This document shows positions 26,142 through 34,835 of a stretch of 64,000 nucleotides of DNA, in pieces. The notes under the pieces were generated by a model. That model was not told the DNA's origin, did no database searches, and worked only from the letters and a program-made list of their open reading frames with translations. The translations under genes and the position numbers were made by a program. Source of the DNA: Croceibacterium mercuriale. GTDB lineage: Bacteria; Pseudomonadota; Alphaproteobacteria; Sphingomonadales; Sphingomonadaceae. Within the stretch, counting starts at the first letter, position 1. The number at the start of each line of letters is the position of its first letter. The stretch is from the NCBI RefSeq assembly GCF_000802385.1, contig NZ_JTDN01000001.1, positions 1,867,501 to 1,931,500 of the forward strand, given 5' to 3'.

Positions 26142-27460
26142 GCCGTCTCCTCTCCGCGGCCGGGCAGCTGCGCCTTGCGGAAACCCTGCCAGCAGGTGTC
26201 GTAATCATCCTGCAGCAGGTCCGTTTCCACTGCCCAGCGGGTCGGCGTCAGAACATGGCGGGTCTCGAACATGAAGGCCATGGTCCCGTCGATCTTCTGC
26301 GGCGAGAGGGTGGCGGCAACGGCGCGTTCGTGGCTTTCCTTATCCGGGCCGTGGCCGGACATGCTGTTGTGCAGCGACGCACCGCCGGGAGCAAAGCCGC
26401 CAACCTTGGCATCGTACGCGCCCTCGATCAGGCCCATGAACTCGCTCATGACGTTACGGTGGAACCACGGGGGCCGGAACGTGTCCTCCGCCACCATCCA
26501 GCGCGGCGGGAAGATCGCGAAGTCTATGTTGGCGGTGCCCGGCGTGTCGCTCGGCGCGGTCAGCACGGTGAAGATCGACGGGTCGGGATGGTCGAAGCTG
26601 ACCGTGCCGATCGTGTTGAACCGCCGCAGGTCATACCGATACGGCGCCAGGTTGCCGTGCCAGGCGACCACATCGAACGGGCTATGATCCAGCGTGGTGG
26701 TCCACAGCCGGCCATGAAACTTCTGCACGATTTCGCACGGCGTTTCTGCATCCTCGAACGCGGCGACAGGCGCATCGAAATCGCGTGCACTGGCCAGACC
26801 GTTGGCGCCGATCGGGCCGAGTTCGGGCAGGCGGAAGAGCGCGCCATAGTTCTCGCACACATAGCCGCGCGCCGGTCCGTCGATCAGTTCGACCCTGAAC
26901 CGCAGGCCGCGCGGCACCAGGGCGATCTGCAACGGCTCCACCAGGAGAACGCCCTGCTCCGTCACCAGCCGCAGGCGGCCTTCCTGCGGCACGATCAGCA
27001 GCTCGCCATCGGTCGAGACAAAGGCGCGGTCCACCATGGAGGCGCTCACCGCATAAAGGTGGATCGCGCAGCCCGCGCCCGTGGCAACGTCGCCATTGCC
27101 GGCGCAGGTCACCAGCCCGTCGATGAAGTCGACCGGATCGGCCGGCAAGGCGATCGGATCCCAGCGCAGCCGGTTGGGCGATGGCGGCACCTCCATGAAC
27201 GGGGCGGAGCGGATCAGCGTGTCCCGCCCATATGGCATAAACGGCCCATGCGACGCGGTCGGGCGCATCCGGTAGAGCCAGCTGCGCCGGTTCTCAGCCC
27301 GGGGCGCGGTGAAGGCGGTGCCGGAGAACTGCTCGGCATAAAGGCCGAACGCCGCCTTCTGCGGCGAGTTGCGCCCTTGCGGCAGGGCGCCGGCGACCGC
27401 CTCCGTCGCATGGTGGTTGCCGGCGCCCGCCAGCACGGCCCCTTGTACCGGATCAGGCAT
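26138..27460 (-). CDS. hmgA: Homogentisate 1,2-dioxygenase
   Basis: Fe(II) ring-cleavage dioxygenase that opens homogentisate to maleylacetoacetate. The 440-residue protein contains [43 protein letters not shown] at the N-terminus and, near residues 330-360, [34 protein letters not shown], with the iron-binding His and Glu; a further His ligand lies in the [15 protein letters not shown] block. The start ATG overlaps the end of hppD by 8 nt. Full-length and apparently intact. Confidence 0.97.
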   Translation of the reverse strand: MPDPVQGAVLAGAGNHHATEAVAGALPQGRNSPQKAAFGLYAEQFSGTAFTAPRAENRRSWLYRMRPTASHGPFMPYGRDTLIRSAPFMEVPPSPNRLRWDPIALPADPVDFIDGLVTCAGNGDVATGAGCAIHLYAVSASMVDRAFVSTDGELLIVPQEGRLRLVTEQGVLLVEPLQIALVPRGLRFRVELIDGPARGYVCENYGALFRLPELGPIGANGLASARDFDAPVAAFEDAETPCEIVQKFHGRLWTTTLDHSPFDVVAWHGNLAPYRYDLRRFNTIGTVSFDHPDPSIFTVLTAPSDTPGTANIDFAIFPPRWMVAEDTFRPPWFHRNVMSEFMGLIEGAYDAKVGGFAPGGASLHNSMSGHGPDKESHERAVAATLSPQKIDGTMAFMFETRHVLTPTRWAVETDLLQDDYDTCWQGFRKAQLPGRGEETA

Positions 27461-28505
27461 CGACGGCGATCACGCCACGGCGGATCTGGTCGAGCTCGAT
27501 GGACTCGAACAACGCCTGGAAGTTGCCGTTGCCGAAGCCTTCATTGCCCTTGCGCTGGATAATCTCGAAGAAGATCGGCCCGAACATGGTTTCCGTGAAG
27601 ATCTGCAGCAGGATGCCTTCTTCCCCCACATTGCCGTCGATCAGGATCCGGTTGCGCCGCAGCCGTTCCAGATCCTCGCCATGACCGGGCACGCGGCTGT
27701 CGACCAGTTCGTAATAGGTCTCGATCGTGTCCTGCAGCTTCACGCCGCGGGCACGCAGCTGTTCCACCGTGGTGAAGATGTCGTCGGTGGTCAGCGCCAG
27801 ATGCTGGATACCCTCGCCACCATATTCCCGGATGAACTCCTCGATCTGGCTGCGGTCGTCCTGGCTTTCGTTCAGCGGGATGCGGATGGCCCGATCGGGC
27901 GCGATCATCGCCTGGCTGAACAGGCCGGTCGCCTGGCCCTTGATGTCGAAATACTTCTGCTCCTCGAAGCCGAACAGCTCGCGGTAGAACGCGCTCCAGA
28001 CCTGCATCTGCCCGCGCCGGACATTGTGGGTCAGGTGGTCCAGCAGGTCGAGGCCGACATTGTTCTCCGCTTCCGCCTGCTGCCAGCCGTCGATCTCGGA
28101 CCAGTCGGCATACAGGTCTTCCCCATCACGGATGAAGTAGAGGGAGGAGCCGCCGATCCCCTGGATCACGGTATCGTCCTCGTCTGTCGCCTGGGCGCCA
28201 TGCTCCAGTGCCCAGGCCAGCGCCTGCGCCGGGTCGGCCACGCGGAAGGCCATCGCGCTGGCGGACGGTCCGTGGGCGGCACGGAAGGCGGCGGCACGGC
28301 CACCTTCGTCACGGTTGAGCATCAGGTTGATGCGCCCCTGCTTGTACCGGGTGATCTGCTTGCGTGGGTGCCGGTGCGTGGCGACGAAGCCCAGCTGTTC
28401 AAACTGTGCAGCCATGGCGTCGGGATCGGGCGAGGTAAACTCGACGAATTCGAAGCCGTTCAGGCCCAGCGGATTTTCCGGCGAATGGCCCGGTGTGTCA
28501 GTCAT
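27453..28505 (-). CDS. hppD: 4-hydroxyphenylpyruvate dioxygenase
   Basis: Converts 4-hydroxyphenylpyruvate to homogentisate. The 350-residue vicinal-oxygen-chelate protein has [16 protein letters not shown] near the start and the C-terminal iron site: [10 protein letters not shown] with the first His, [12 protein letters not shown] with the second, and [39 protein letters not shown] with the Glu. It starts 41 nt downstream of phhA and is the second gene of the operon. Confidence 0.97.
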   Translation of the reverse strand: MTDTPGHSPENPLGLNGFEFVEFTSPDPDAMAAQFEQLGFVATHRHPRKQITRYKQGRINLMLNRDEGGRAAAFRAAHGPSASAMAFRVADPAQALAWALEHGAQATDEDDTVIQGIGGSSLYFIRDGEDLYADWSEIDGWQQAEAENNVGLDLLDHLTHNVRRGQMQVWSAFYRELFGFEEQKYFDIKGQATGLFSQAMIAPDRAIRIPLNESQDDRSQIEEFIREYGGEGIQHLALTTDDIFTTVEQLRARGVKLQDTIETYYELVDSRVPGHGEDLERLRRNRILIDGNVGEEGILLQIFTETMFGPIFFEIIQRKGNEGFGNGNFQALFESIELDQIRRGVIAVDA

Positions 28506-28546
28506 GTCGGCATCCTTTCGATTGTTCTATCTTGCGCGGCGCGCAT

Positions 28547-29413
28547 TCAGGCCGTCCCTGCTTTCGCATGGGCATAGGCCTGGGTTCCACGATTGTAGAT
28601 GCGGTCTTCGGTTACGATTGTGGCCGTATCGAGATCGGCCTGATCCGCCAGCTCGGCATAGATCGGCGCGAAATCGGTCTCGGCGGTCTGCCGCAGCAGA
28701 TCCTCGAAGCTGTCGATCACGAAATAGGTCTGCTGGTAATCGTCGATGCGATAGCGCGTGCGCATCAGGCGCCTGAGATCGAAGCCCAGGCGGTTGGGCG
28801 ACGGATCGTCCAGCGCGAAGATCGACTCGCCATAGGACGAGACGATGCCCGCGCCGAACAGTCGCAAGCCATCATCGTGCCGGATCAGTCCGAACTCTAC
28901 CGTGTACCAGTACAGCCGGGCCAGGCGCTCGATCGCGCCAAGTCCGCTGGCGCGCAGGCCGCCCGCGCCATAGGCCTGCATGTAGTCGGCAAACACCGGA
29001 TGCGCGAGCAGCGGCACATGGCCGAACACATCATGGAAGATGTCCGGCTCCTCCAGATAGTCGATCTGTTCGGGCGTGCGGATGAACCGCCCGGCAACGA
29101 ACCGCCGGTTGGCAAGATGGTCGAAGAAGACATGGTCCGGCACCAGCCCGGGTACCGCCACAACCTGCCAGCCAGTCGCCTGCATCAGCCGCTCGGACAG
29201 TTCGGCGAAGTCGGGGATGCCTGGCCGGGTCATGCGCAGGATGTCCAGTCCGGCCATGAATTCCGGGACGACCCGGCCGGGGAGCATCGCCGCCTGCCGG
29301 GCGAACAGATGATCCCACATCGCATGTTCCTGCGGCGTGTAGCGGTACCAGTCCTGCGGGATCGTCCAGTCTGCCGCCGCGCCTTCCGGCGGATTGTGTG
29401 TCACTTGTGCCAT
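28547..29413 (-). CDS. phhA: Phenylalanine 4-monooxygenase
   Basis: Tetrahydropterin- and iron-dependent hydroxylase making tyrosine from phenylalanine. The 288-residue protein lacks the eukaryotic regulatory domain, as bacterial forms do. Visible are the iron-binding HDVFGHVPLLAHPVFADYM (His-x4-His), FVAGRFIRTPEQIDYLEEPDIF and YWYTVEFGLIRHDDGLRLFGAGIVSSYGES, which carries the Glu ligand. The ATG at 29411-29413 (MAQVTHNPP) is preferred over a TTG six codons upstream. It heads the eight-gene operon and faces the AsnC regulator across about 95 bp. Confidence 0.96.
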   Translation of the reverse strand: MAQVTHNPPEGAAADWTIPQDWYRYTPQEHAMWDHLFARQAAMLPGRVVPEFMAGLDILRMTRPGIPDFAELSERLMQATGWQVVAVPGLVPDHVFFDHLANRRFVAGRFIRTPEQIDYLEEPDIFHDVFGHVPLLAHPVFADYMQAYGAGGLRASGLGAIERLARLYWYTVEFGLIRHDDGLRLFGAGIVSSYGESIFALDDPSPNRLGFDLRRLMRTRYRIDDYQQTYFVIDSFEDLLRQTAETDFAPIYAELADQADLDTATIVTEDRIYNRGTQAYAHAKAGTA

Positions 29414-29508
29414 GCGGACATTGTCGGGCAAGCCGCGGTAAAATGCTGTTCAAAAGCAAGCTAAGCATGTATCTATTATGAGAAATTAAGCCACGAACAG
29501 CTTGGAAA
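29414..29508. promoter_or_regulatory. Divergent phhA/asnC control region with inverted repeat
   Basis: The gap between phhA and the Lrp/AsnC gene is strikingly AT-rich in its middle (29450-29490, including TATCTATTATGAGAAATTAA). This core is flanked by a perfect 7-bp inverted repeat, GCTGTTC at 29445-29451 and GAACAGC at 29495-29501. That layout suits an Lrp-type octamer wrapping the promoter. The repeat is seen directly; its role is inferred. Confidence 0.5.
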
Positions 29509-29982
29509 GTGAACGGATTGATCAAGCTGGATGCACTTGACCGGCGCATCATCACCCTGCTCCAGCAGGACGCCTCTCTGAGCAATGCGGAACTGGCCGA
29601 ACGGGTCGGCAGCACCGGCCCATCCTGCTGGCGACGGATTCGCCTGCTGGAGGAAGCTGGCGTGCTTGGCCGGACCATCCGGCTGGCCGACCAGATAAAG
29701 CTGGGCCATGGCGTGAACATGCTGTGCAACGTGCGCATGCGCACGTTCGAGGCGGACAGCGTCGCCGCGTTCGAAACCTTCGTGCAGGCGGAGCCCCGGA
29801 TCATGGAGTGCTTCTCCATGTCGGGCGATTGGGACTACCTGTTGCGGGTGGTGGCAACTGACGTTGCCGATTACGAAACCTTCCTGATGCAGCGGCTGGT
29901 CAAGCATCCCTCGGTCGCGGGCGCATCGTCCCACCTGGCGCTGCGGGTCGCGAAATACCAGACGGCCATTCCCGTCGCCTGA
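29509..29982 (+). CDS. Lrp/AsnC-family transcriptional regulator
   Basis: The 157-residue regulator has an N-terminal winged helix-turn-helix (LDALDRRIITLLQQDASLSNAELAERVGSTGPSCWRRIRLLEEAGVL) and the C-terminal RAM ligand-binding domain, with CFSMSGDWDYLLRVVATDVADYETFLMQRL. It is divergent from phhA and most likely senses phenylalanine, tyrosine or a related acid to control the catabolic operon; this role is inferred from position. The start shown is the GTG at 29509; the TTG at 29518 would also fit. Confidence 0.9.
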   Translation: MNGLIKLDALDRRIITLLQQDASLSNAELAERVGSTGPSCWRRIRLLEEAGVLGRTIRLADQIKLGHGVNMLCNVRMRTFEADSVAAFETFVQAEPRIMECFSMSGDWDYLLRVVATDVADYETFLMQRLVKHPSVAGASSHLALRVAKYQTAIPVA

Positions 29983-30007
29983 CCGCCCGTTATTACGGGA
30001 ATGGCCG
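29963..30007. terminator. Perfect 13-bp inverted repeat between convergent genes
   Basis: CGGCCATTCCCGT (29963-29975) is repeated in exact reverse complement as ACGGGAATGGCCG (29995-30007), with 19 nt between. The left arm lies in the last codons of the asnC-like gene and the spacer holds its stop. The gene from the other side ends at 30062. It could act as a shared bidirectional transcription end, although neither side has a T-run. Confidence 0.5.
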
Positions 30008-30061
30008 GAAAGCGGATCGCGCCTCCCGACCACCACGGCTGAGAACGAGGGAAGTCGCGAC

Positions 30062-30271
30062 TTATTGGTAGCCGCGGTTTTCCTCGCGCTCCTCAGCGGC
30101 CTCCCGCTGCGCATCCTCCATGGCTTCTGCCTTGTCGGTTTTGGTTACGCCCTCGGCATCGTCGCCCTTGCCCGTATTGCCGGACTGTGCGGCTGGCTGC
30201 GTCTTCGATGCCTGGTCGGCACCGCCCGCAGCCGGCTTTTCGGTGCCGTTTTCATTCACTTGATCGGCCAT
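30062..30271 (-). CDS. Small acidic hydrophilic protein, unknown function
   Basis: A 69-residue protein, MADQVNENGTEKPAAGGADQ..., rich in Ala, Gln, Asp, Glu and Lys with no hydrophobic stretch, ending DAQREAAEEREENRGYQ. It is probably disordered or helical and cytoplasmic. The start is supported by a GAGGAG box 5 nt before the ATG at 30271. The longer open frame upstream has no coding character. I do not recognise a family. It is divergent from the dehydrogenase gene at 30405. Small, charged proteins of this kind are often stress-related in sphingomonads, but nothing here shows that. Confidence 0.65.
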   Translation of the reverse strand: MADQVNENGTEKPAAGGADQASKTQPAAQSGNTGKGDDAEGVTKTDKAEAMEDAQREAAEEREENRGYQ

Positions 30272-30404
30272 GTCACTCTCCTCAAGGTACGGTGGCACAA
30301 CGTCCGACTGCTGAAATCGGCTCCGGCCGCACCCGTGTCTTCGTGTCGGCCGTTCGGCTGGAAGAACCGCATGCGTGTGTTGTGCGGAACCGAGGAAGCT
30401 GATC

Positions 30405-31346
30405 ATGCCTGTGACATCGCGTATCGCCATCATCGGGACCGGCAATGTGGGGGCGACAGCCGCCTACGCGCTGATGCTGCGCGGGATCGTTTCGGAGATT
30501 GTCCTGATCGACCGGTCGGCAGAGCACGCCGCGGCGGAGGCCACCGACATCGCCGATGCCAATGCCATCGCCCGGCCTGGACGGATCTGGGCGGGTGACT
30601 ACAGCGACGTCCGCGATGCAGCCATCCTGGTCATCACGGCCGGCGCCACCCCGAAAGACGGCGAACCGCGGACCAGTGTCGCGGGGCGCAGTGCCGTGAT
30701 CGTGCGGGACTGCGTGGGACAGGCGATGCATGCGGGCTTCAATGGCGTAGTGGTCGTGGCGTCGAACCCGGCGGATGCGATGACCCAGGTGGCACAGGCG
30801 GAGTCCGGCCTGCCGGCCGAACGCGTCATCGGCACCGGCACGCTGCTGGACAGCAACCGGTTCCGCAAACGCATTGCCGACCGGCTCGGCATCGCGCCCG
30901 GCGCGGTCGCGGCGCAGGTGCTGGGCGAGCATGGCGACAGCGAGGTCATGGCCTATTCGACCGTCCGCATCGGCGGCATGGATCTGGACGCCTATCTGGC
31001 CGGCCAGGAGTTCGATCGCGCAGCGGTCGCGCATGACGTCATGCGCGCGGGATACACGATCGGTCATGGCAAGGGCTTCACGTCCTACGGAGTTGCCACC
31101 GCGATCGTCCGCATCTGCGAAGCCATCCACCGGGACGAGCGCGTGGTGCTGCCGGTCTCGACCTTGCTCACCGGGCAGTACGGCATCAATGGCATCTATC
31201 TGAGCCTTCCCTGCCTGATCGGTGCCACCGGCATCCAGCGGATCCTGACGCCGGAACTCACCCCTGCTGAAACGGACGCTCTGCTCGCATCGGCTGACGT
31301 CCTGCGTCGCACTCTGCAGCAGACAGAGGAAGATGCTGACGTTTAG
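30405..31346 (+). CDS. Lactate/malate dehydrogenase family protein (LDH-type)
   Basis: NAD-dependent 2-hydroxyacid dehydrogenase of 313 residues. It has IAIIGTGNVGATAAYALMLRGI at the N-terminus (Rossmann loop), Asp36 for NAD, and the catalytic VLGEHGDSEV His. TGTLLDSNRFRKRIADRLG is the LDH-type Asp/Arg signature. In the active-site loop GATPKDGEPR, the residue that separates LDH (Gln) from MDH (Arg) is Pro83, so the substrate is uncertain; hydroxyisocaproate-type dehydrogenases vary here. The start is the ATG at 30405, with GAGGAAG 6-7 nt upstream. It appears monocistronic. Confidence 0.88.
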   Translation: MPVTSRIAIIGTGNVGATAAYALMLRGIVSEIVLIDRSAEHAAAEATDIADANAIARPGRIWAGDYSDVRDAAILVITAGATPKDGEPRTSVAGRSAVIVRDCVGQAMHAGFNGVVVVASNPADAMTQVAQAESGLPAERVIGTGTLLDSNRFRKRIADRLGIAPGAVAAQVLGEHGDSEVMAYSTVRIGGMDLDAYLAGQEFDRAAVAHDVMRAGYTIGHGKGFTSYGVATAIVRICEAIHRDERVVLPVSTLLTGQYGINGIYLSLPCLIGATGIQRILTPELTPAETDALLASADVLRRTLQQTEEDADV

Positions 31347-31471
31347 TTACTAGCAATCTAAGTGTGAGCGGAGTAATGATCCGTCGTACAGGGCCGCAGC
31401 CTCGAAGACGTCTGCCCGCGTGACGTCACGAGGTCGAGTATCGTGCATTCCATTCCACCATGGAGCTGATC

Positions 31472-32950
31472 ATGGCCCGTCACGGCACCTATCCCCACGA
31501 CATCGTCCCCCCGCGCTCGCAATATGCCGATGCCGGGCGGTTCGGCAGGCTGTTCGGCGAACTGCCCCCCTTCGCGGCCGATACGCCGGACGTACGCCAG
31601 GCCTTGCTGGAGATCGGCAAGGCCGGTGGCATCATGGATGCGAAGGACGATCTCGACCAGACGCCCAAGGACCTCATCGTCAATCCGGCTTTCTCGAAGA
31701 AGAATTCCGACAATCCACAGATGACGGCGGGACTGACCTTCCTGGGGCAGTTCCTGGATCACGACATGACCTTCGACCCGACCTCCAGCCTGGAACGGCA
31801 GGCGGATCCGGAACATGTCTCCAACTTCCGTACCCCCAGCCTGGGTCTCGACAATGTCTACGGGGCGGGCCCGGGCGTGCATCCGCATCTTTACGACCAG
31901 ACAACCGGCTATACCTTCCTGGTCGAACCGATGGGCACGCCGGGCAAGTGGGACGTGCCGCGCAACAGCCAGAACGTGGCACTGATCGCCGATCCGCGGA
32001 ATGACGAGAACGCGATCATCAACCAGTTGCAGCTGGCCTTCCTGCAGTTTCACAACAGGGCAGCGGATCATGCCCGCACCAAGATCAAGCTGAAGGCCCC
32101 GCACGAGATCTTTGCCGAGGCGCAGCGTATCGTCCGCTGGCATTACCAGTGGATCGTGGTGCACGAATTCCTGCGCAAGACATGCGGTGGGGCCGTGGTG
32201 GACGATGTGCTGCAGAACGGTCGCAAGTTCTACAAGTGGCACAACGAACCGTTCATCCCGGTCGAGTTCTCCGTTGCTGCCTATCGCTTCGGGCACAGTC
32301 AGGTGCGCCCATCCTACCGGCTGAACTTCACCGGTGAGGCCGGGCAGCCGTTCTTCGCCATGATCTTCAAGGGCACGCCATCCAGTCCCACTGATCCGGA
32401 CGACCTGTCGGGCGGGTGCCGCGCCCCCCGGCGTTTCATCGACTGGCCGACCTTTTTCGATTTCGGCGACGGCAACGTGCGACCCAACAAGAAGATCGAC
32501 ACGTCCCTGTCCACCGCCCTGTTTCACCTGCCCGGCTCAGTCGTCGGCAAGGCGGACGCCAAGAGCAATCCGGCATCGCTGGCACAGCGCAACCTGCTGC
32601 GGCATCTCACCTTCGCATTGCCGTCCGGGCAGCGTGTCGCACGGGCGATGCAGCTCGATATCCTGTCGAAGGGCGATCTGGCCGATCTGAAGCCGTTCGG
32701 TTTCGACGATCGCACGCCGCTCTGGTTCTACATCCTGCGCGAGGCAGCGATCTTTGCGAATGGCGAGCGGTTGGGCCCCGTGGGCGCGCGCATCGTGGCG
32801 GAGGTGTTCATCGGCCTGTTGCAGGGCGATCGGTCGTCCTATCTCTCGCAAGACCCCGACTGGCAGCCTTTCCTGCCCACGATCGATCCGGTCAGAGCCG
32901 GCGACGACTTCACGATGATCGACCTGCTGCGCTTTGCCGGAGTTGGATGA
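31472..32950 (+). CDS. Animal-type haem peroxidase domain protein
   Basis: A 492-residue member of the peroxidase-cyclooxygenase (animal haem peroxidase) superfamily. Distal-site residues are in LTFLGQFLDHDMTFDPTSS (Gln, Asp96, His97), where Asp98 would be the calcium ligand. The proximal His is probably in AYRFGHSQVRPSYRLN, preceded by the HNRAADH and RWHYQWIVVHEFL helices. There is no signal peptide and no hemolysin-type repeat, so it may be cytoplasmic or non-classically exported. The ATG at 31472 is chosen because the GGAG at 31462-31465 is well placed; another ATG lies at 31460. Physiological substrate unknown. Confidence 0.88.
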   Translation: MARHGTYPHDIVPPRSQYADAGRFGRLFGELPPFAADTPDVRQALLEIGKAGGIMDAKDDLDQTPKDLIVNPAFSKKNSDNPQMTAGLTFLGQFLDHDMTFDPTSSLERQADPEHVSNFRTPSLGLDNVYGAGPGVHPHLYDQTTGYTFLVEPMGTPGKWDVPRNSQNVALIADPRNDENAIINQLQLAFLQFHNRAADHARTKIKLKAPHEIFAEAQRIVRWHYQWIVVHEFLRKTCGGAVVDDVLQNGRKFYKWHNEPFIPVEFSVAAYRFGHSQVRPSYRLNFTGEAGQPFFAMIFKGTPSSPTDPDDLSGGCRAPRRFIDWPTFFDFGDGNVRPNKKIDTSLSTALFHLPGSVVGKADAKSNPASLAQRNLLRHLTFALPSGQRVARAMQLDILSKGDLADLKPFGFDDRTPLWFYILREAAIFANGERLGPVGARIVAEVFIGLLQGDRSSYLSQDPDWQPFLPTIDPVRAGDDFTMIDLLRFAGVG

Positions 32951-33082
32951 CCCGGGCGCGGCGCCTTGGCCGATCGAGAAAAACCCTTTCCGATCCGATA
33001 GTTGACGCCAGTCGTCGCATCGGCGGCACACATGGTCTGCCCGACGCTGACAAGCCCGGCATGATGTGGCACCGGCCGGCGG

Positions 33083-33757
33083 ATGGATATCAGCAGACGA
33101 CAGATGATGCTGGCAGGGGGCGTGTTTGCCGCAACCTCCATGCTGGCAGGCGGGATGCGCGGACAGGGATCAGGCTCGATCCCGGCGGCTGCGCTCCGCA
33201 CGTCGGTCCCGCCGAAGGTTGCGGCGGCCCCGGCCGTGCAGTCGATCGTGCCGCCTGAACTGATGGCATCGGCGAAGGCGGCGCTCGACCGGCAGGACCC
33301 ATCGATCCTGCGCGACCGGATGGCGGTGGTCGACTTCGCGGCTGCATCCTCGAAGCCGCGGCTGTATCTGGTGGACCTGCTGTCGGGTGACGAGCGGGCG
33401 CTGCTGGTGACGCATGGCAGCGGCTCCGATCCCGATCACAGCGGTTGGACGAAGCGCCTCTCCAACGATCACGGCTCCAACGCATCGAGCGAGGGCGCGT
33501 TTGCCGCGCTGAACTACTATTCTGGCAAGCATGGCCGTTCGCAGCGGCTGGCGGGACTGGATGCCAGCAACAGCAACGCGCTGGATCGCGCGATTGTGAT
33601 CCACGGTGCATGGTATGCCGAACCGGACGTGGTCGGCGCGACCGGCAAGCTGGGTCGCAGCCAGGGCTGCTTCGCTGTCGGGGATACGAAGATCGACACC
33701 CTGTTCGATCATCTCGGCACCAACCGCCTGCTCTACGCGGCGAAGCTCACCGCCTGA
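33083..33757 (+). CDS. Murein L,D-transpeptidase catalytic domain (YkuD_2) family protein
   Basis: The 224-residue exported protein begins MDISRRQMMLAGGVFAATSM, a Tat-like or Sec signal with twin Arg. The catalytic region holds IVIHGAWYAEPDV (conserved His) and LGRSQGCFAVGDTKIDTLFDHL, where Arg-Ser-x-Gly-Cys provides the nucleophilic Cys. This matches the YkuD_2 group of periplasmic L,D-transpeptidase-like proteins. It would act on peptidoglycan or covalently attach outer-membrane proteins; the exact role is unproven. It stands alone after the peroxidase gene (132 bp gap) and converges with the DUF5996 gene 17 bp away. Confidence 0.85.
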   Translation: MDISRRQMMLAGGVFAATSMLAGGMRGQGSGSIPAAALRTSVPPKVAAAPAVQSIVPPELMASAKAALDRQDPSILRDRMAVVDFAAASSKPRLYLVDLLSGDERALLVTHGSGSDPDHSGWTKRLSNDHGSNASSEGAFAALNYYSGKHGRSQRLAGLDASNSNALDRAIVIHGAWYAEPDVVGATGKLGRSQGCFAVGDTKIDTLFDHLGTNRLLYAAKLTA

Positions 33758-33773
33758 GCACCGGGCTGCGCTG

Positions 33774-34721
33774 CTACGGCGCCTCGGCATCCGCCGGGCG
33801 CACCTGCCCCGGCCGACCCTGTCGGCACTCCAGCAGGTCGCGGTCCCATCCGCCCAGCCCTGCCGCCGCATCATAGGTCGATTCAAGGAAGGCAAGCAGC
33901 GCCGCATCGCCATCCGCCGCCGCCTGCACCGCCGCGTAGGGCAGCACGAACTCCGACAGGCCCTCGTGCCAGAAGGCGGCATCAGGGCGGACCGGCGCGT
34001 CGCGGAAGCCATCCGGCGCCGGGTAGGCGTAGGCATAGAAGGCAGGCTCGTCCATGCCGCCACCGCCTGGCCAGAACCCTGCGGACGAAACCTCCCGGTC
34101 GTACGCTTCCTGCGCCACCGCATTTGGCAGGGCGGGAACGCCGCCGCCGTGCAGCGGTGCACGCCGGCCCGAGAACCGTGTGACGGCCAGGTCGAAGCTG
34201 CCCCAGAACAGGTGAACCGGGCTCGCCTTGCCCAGGAAGGATGTGCGGAACGCCTTGAACACCCGATCCGTCGCCAACAGCGCCTGGTGAAACCGTTCGA
34301 CGGCATCACGATCATAGGGCCGATCACGATGATCCTGCGCGAACGGCACCGGGTCCGGCACTTCGTTCGGGCGACCATCGAAGCGCGGCGTACCACCCAG
34401 ATCGGAGATCAGCTGGACGAAGCGGTCGCGAAAGGCGGCCACTGTCATCGGGCCCAGTGCGAACGAGCGCCGACGGCCATCCACGGCAATCCCGACGACC
34501 AGATGCTCGTGGAAGTCGAACTGGATCTCCAGGCCCGGGCCATCCGGTATCAGCGAGGAGGTCAGTCCGGCAGGCGTGACATAAAACGTCGCGTGCCATG
34601 CATGGTTGATCCACGGGGTATGCGCCAGTCGGTACTTGCCAGCGACCTGCAGGTACAGGTGCAGAGCCGAACAGGTGTCCTGCCAGTCGAGGTAATCGAG
34701 ACGGGGCCATTGCTGGGTCAT
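33774..34721 (-). CDS. DUF5996 family protein
   Basis: The 315-residue soluble protein matches DUF5996 over its full length: WPRLDYLDWQDTCSALHLYLQVAGKYRLAH, then INHAWHATFYVTPAGLTSSLI, EIQFDFHEHLVV, KASPVHLFWGSFDLAVTRFSGRRAP, EVSSAGFWPG and FYAYAYPAP. The many conserved His, Trp and Asp residues suggest a metal or small-molecule site, but no activity is established that I know of. The start ATG at 34721 follows an AAGGA box 7 nt away; the open frame extends to 34763 without support. Confidence 0.85.
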   Translation of the reverse strand: MTQQWPRLDYLDWQDTCSALHLYLQVAGKYRLAHTPWINHAWHATFYVTPAGLTSSLIPDGPGLEIQFDFHEHLVVGIAVDGRRRSFALGPMTVAAFRDRFVQLISDLGGTPRFDGRPNEVPDPVPFAQDHRDRPYDRDAVERFHQALLATDRVFKAFRTSFLGKASPVHLFWGSFDLAVTRFSGRRAPLHGGGVPALPNAVAQEAYDREVSSAGFWPGGGGMDEPAFYAYAYPAPDGFRDAPVRPDAAFWHEGLSEFVLPYAAVQAAADGDAALLAFLESTYDAAAGLGGWDRDLLECRQGRPGQVRPADAEAP

Positions 34722-34835
34722 TCCGGCATCCTTTGTCCGATAGGGAGGTCTGCGATCCTGCATGTGCTAGACCACCAGCCTCTGGCAGCCTAGTTCCAGA
34801 ACGATAGCAGAGCGCAAACCGTGAGAGGCGAAACC

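Noticed and set aside
26255-28577. Plus-strand open frames of 435 and 402 codons over hmgA and hppD
   Set aside because: Both lie opposite full-length enzymes with catalytic motifs and are composition artefacts.
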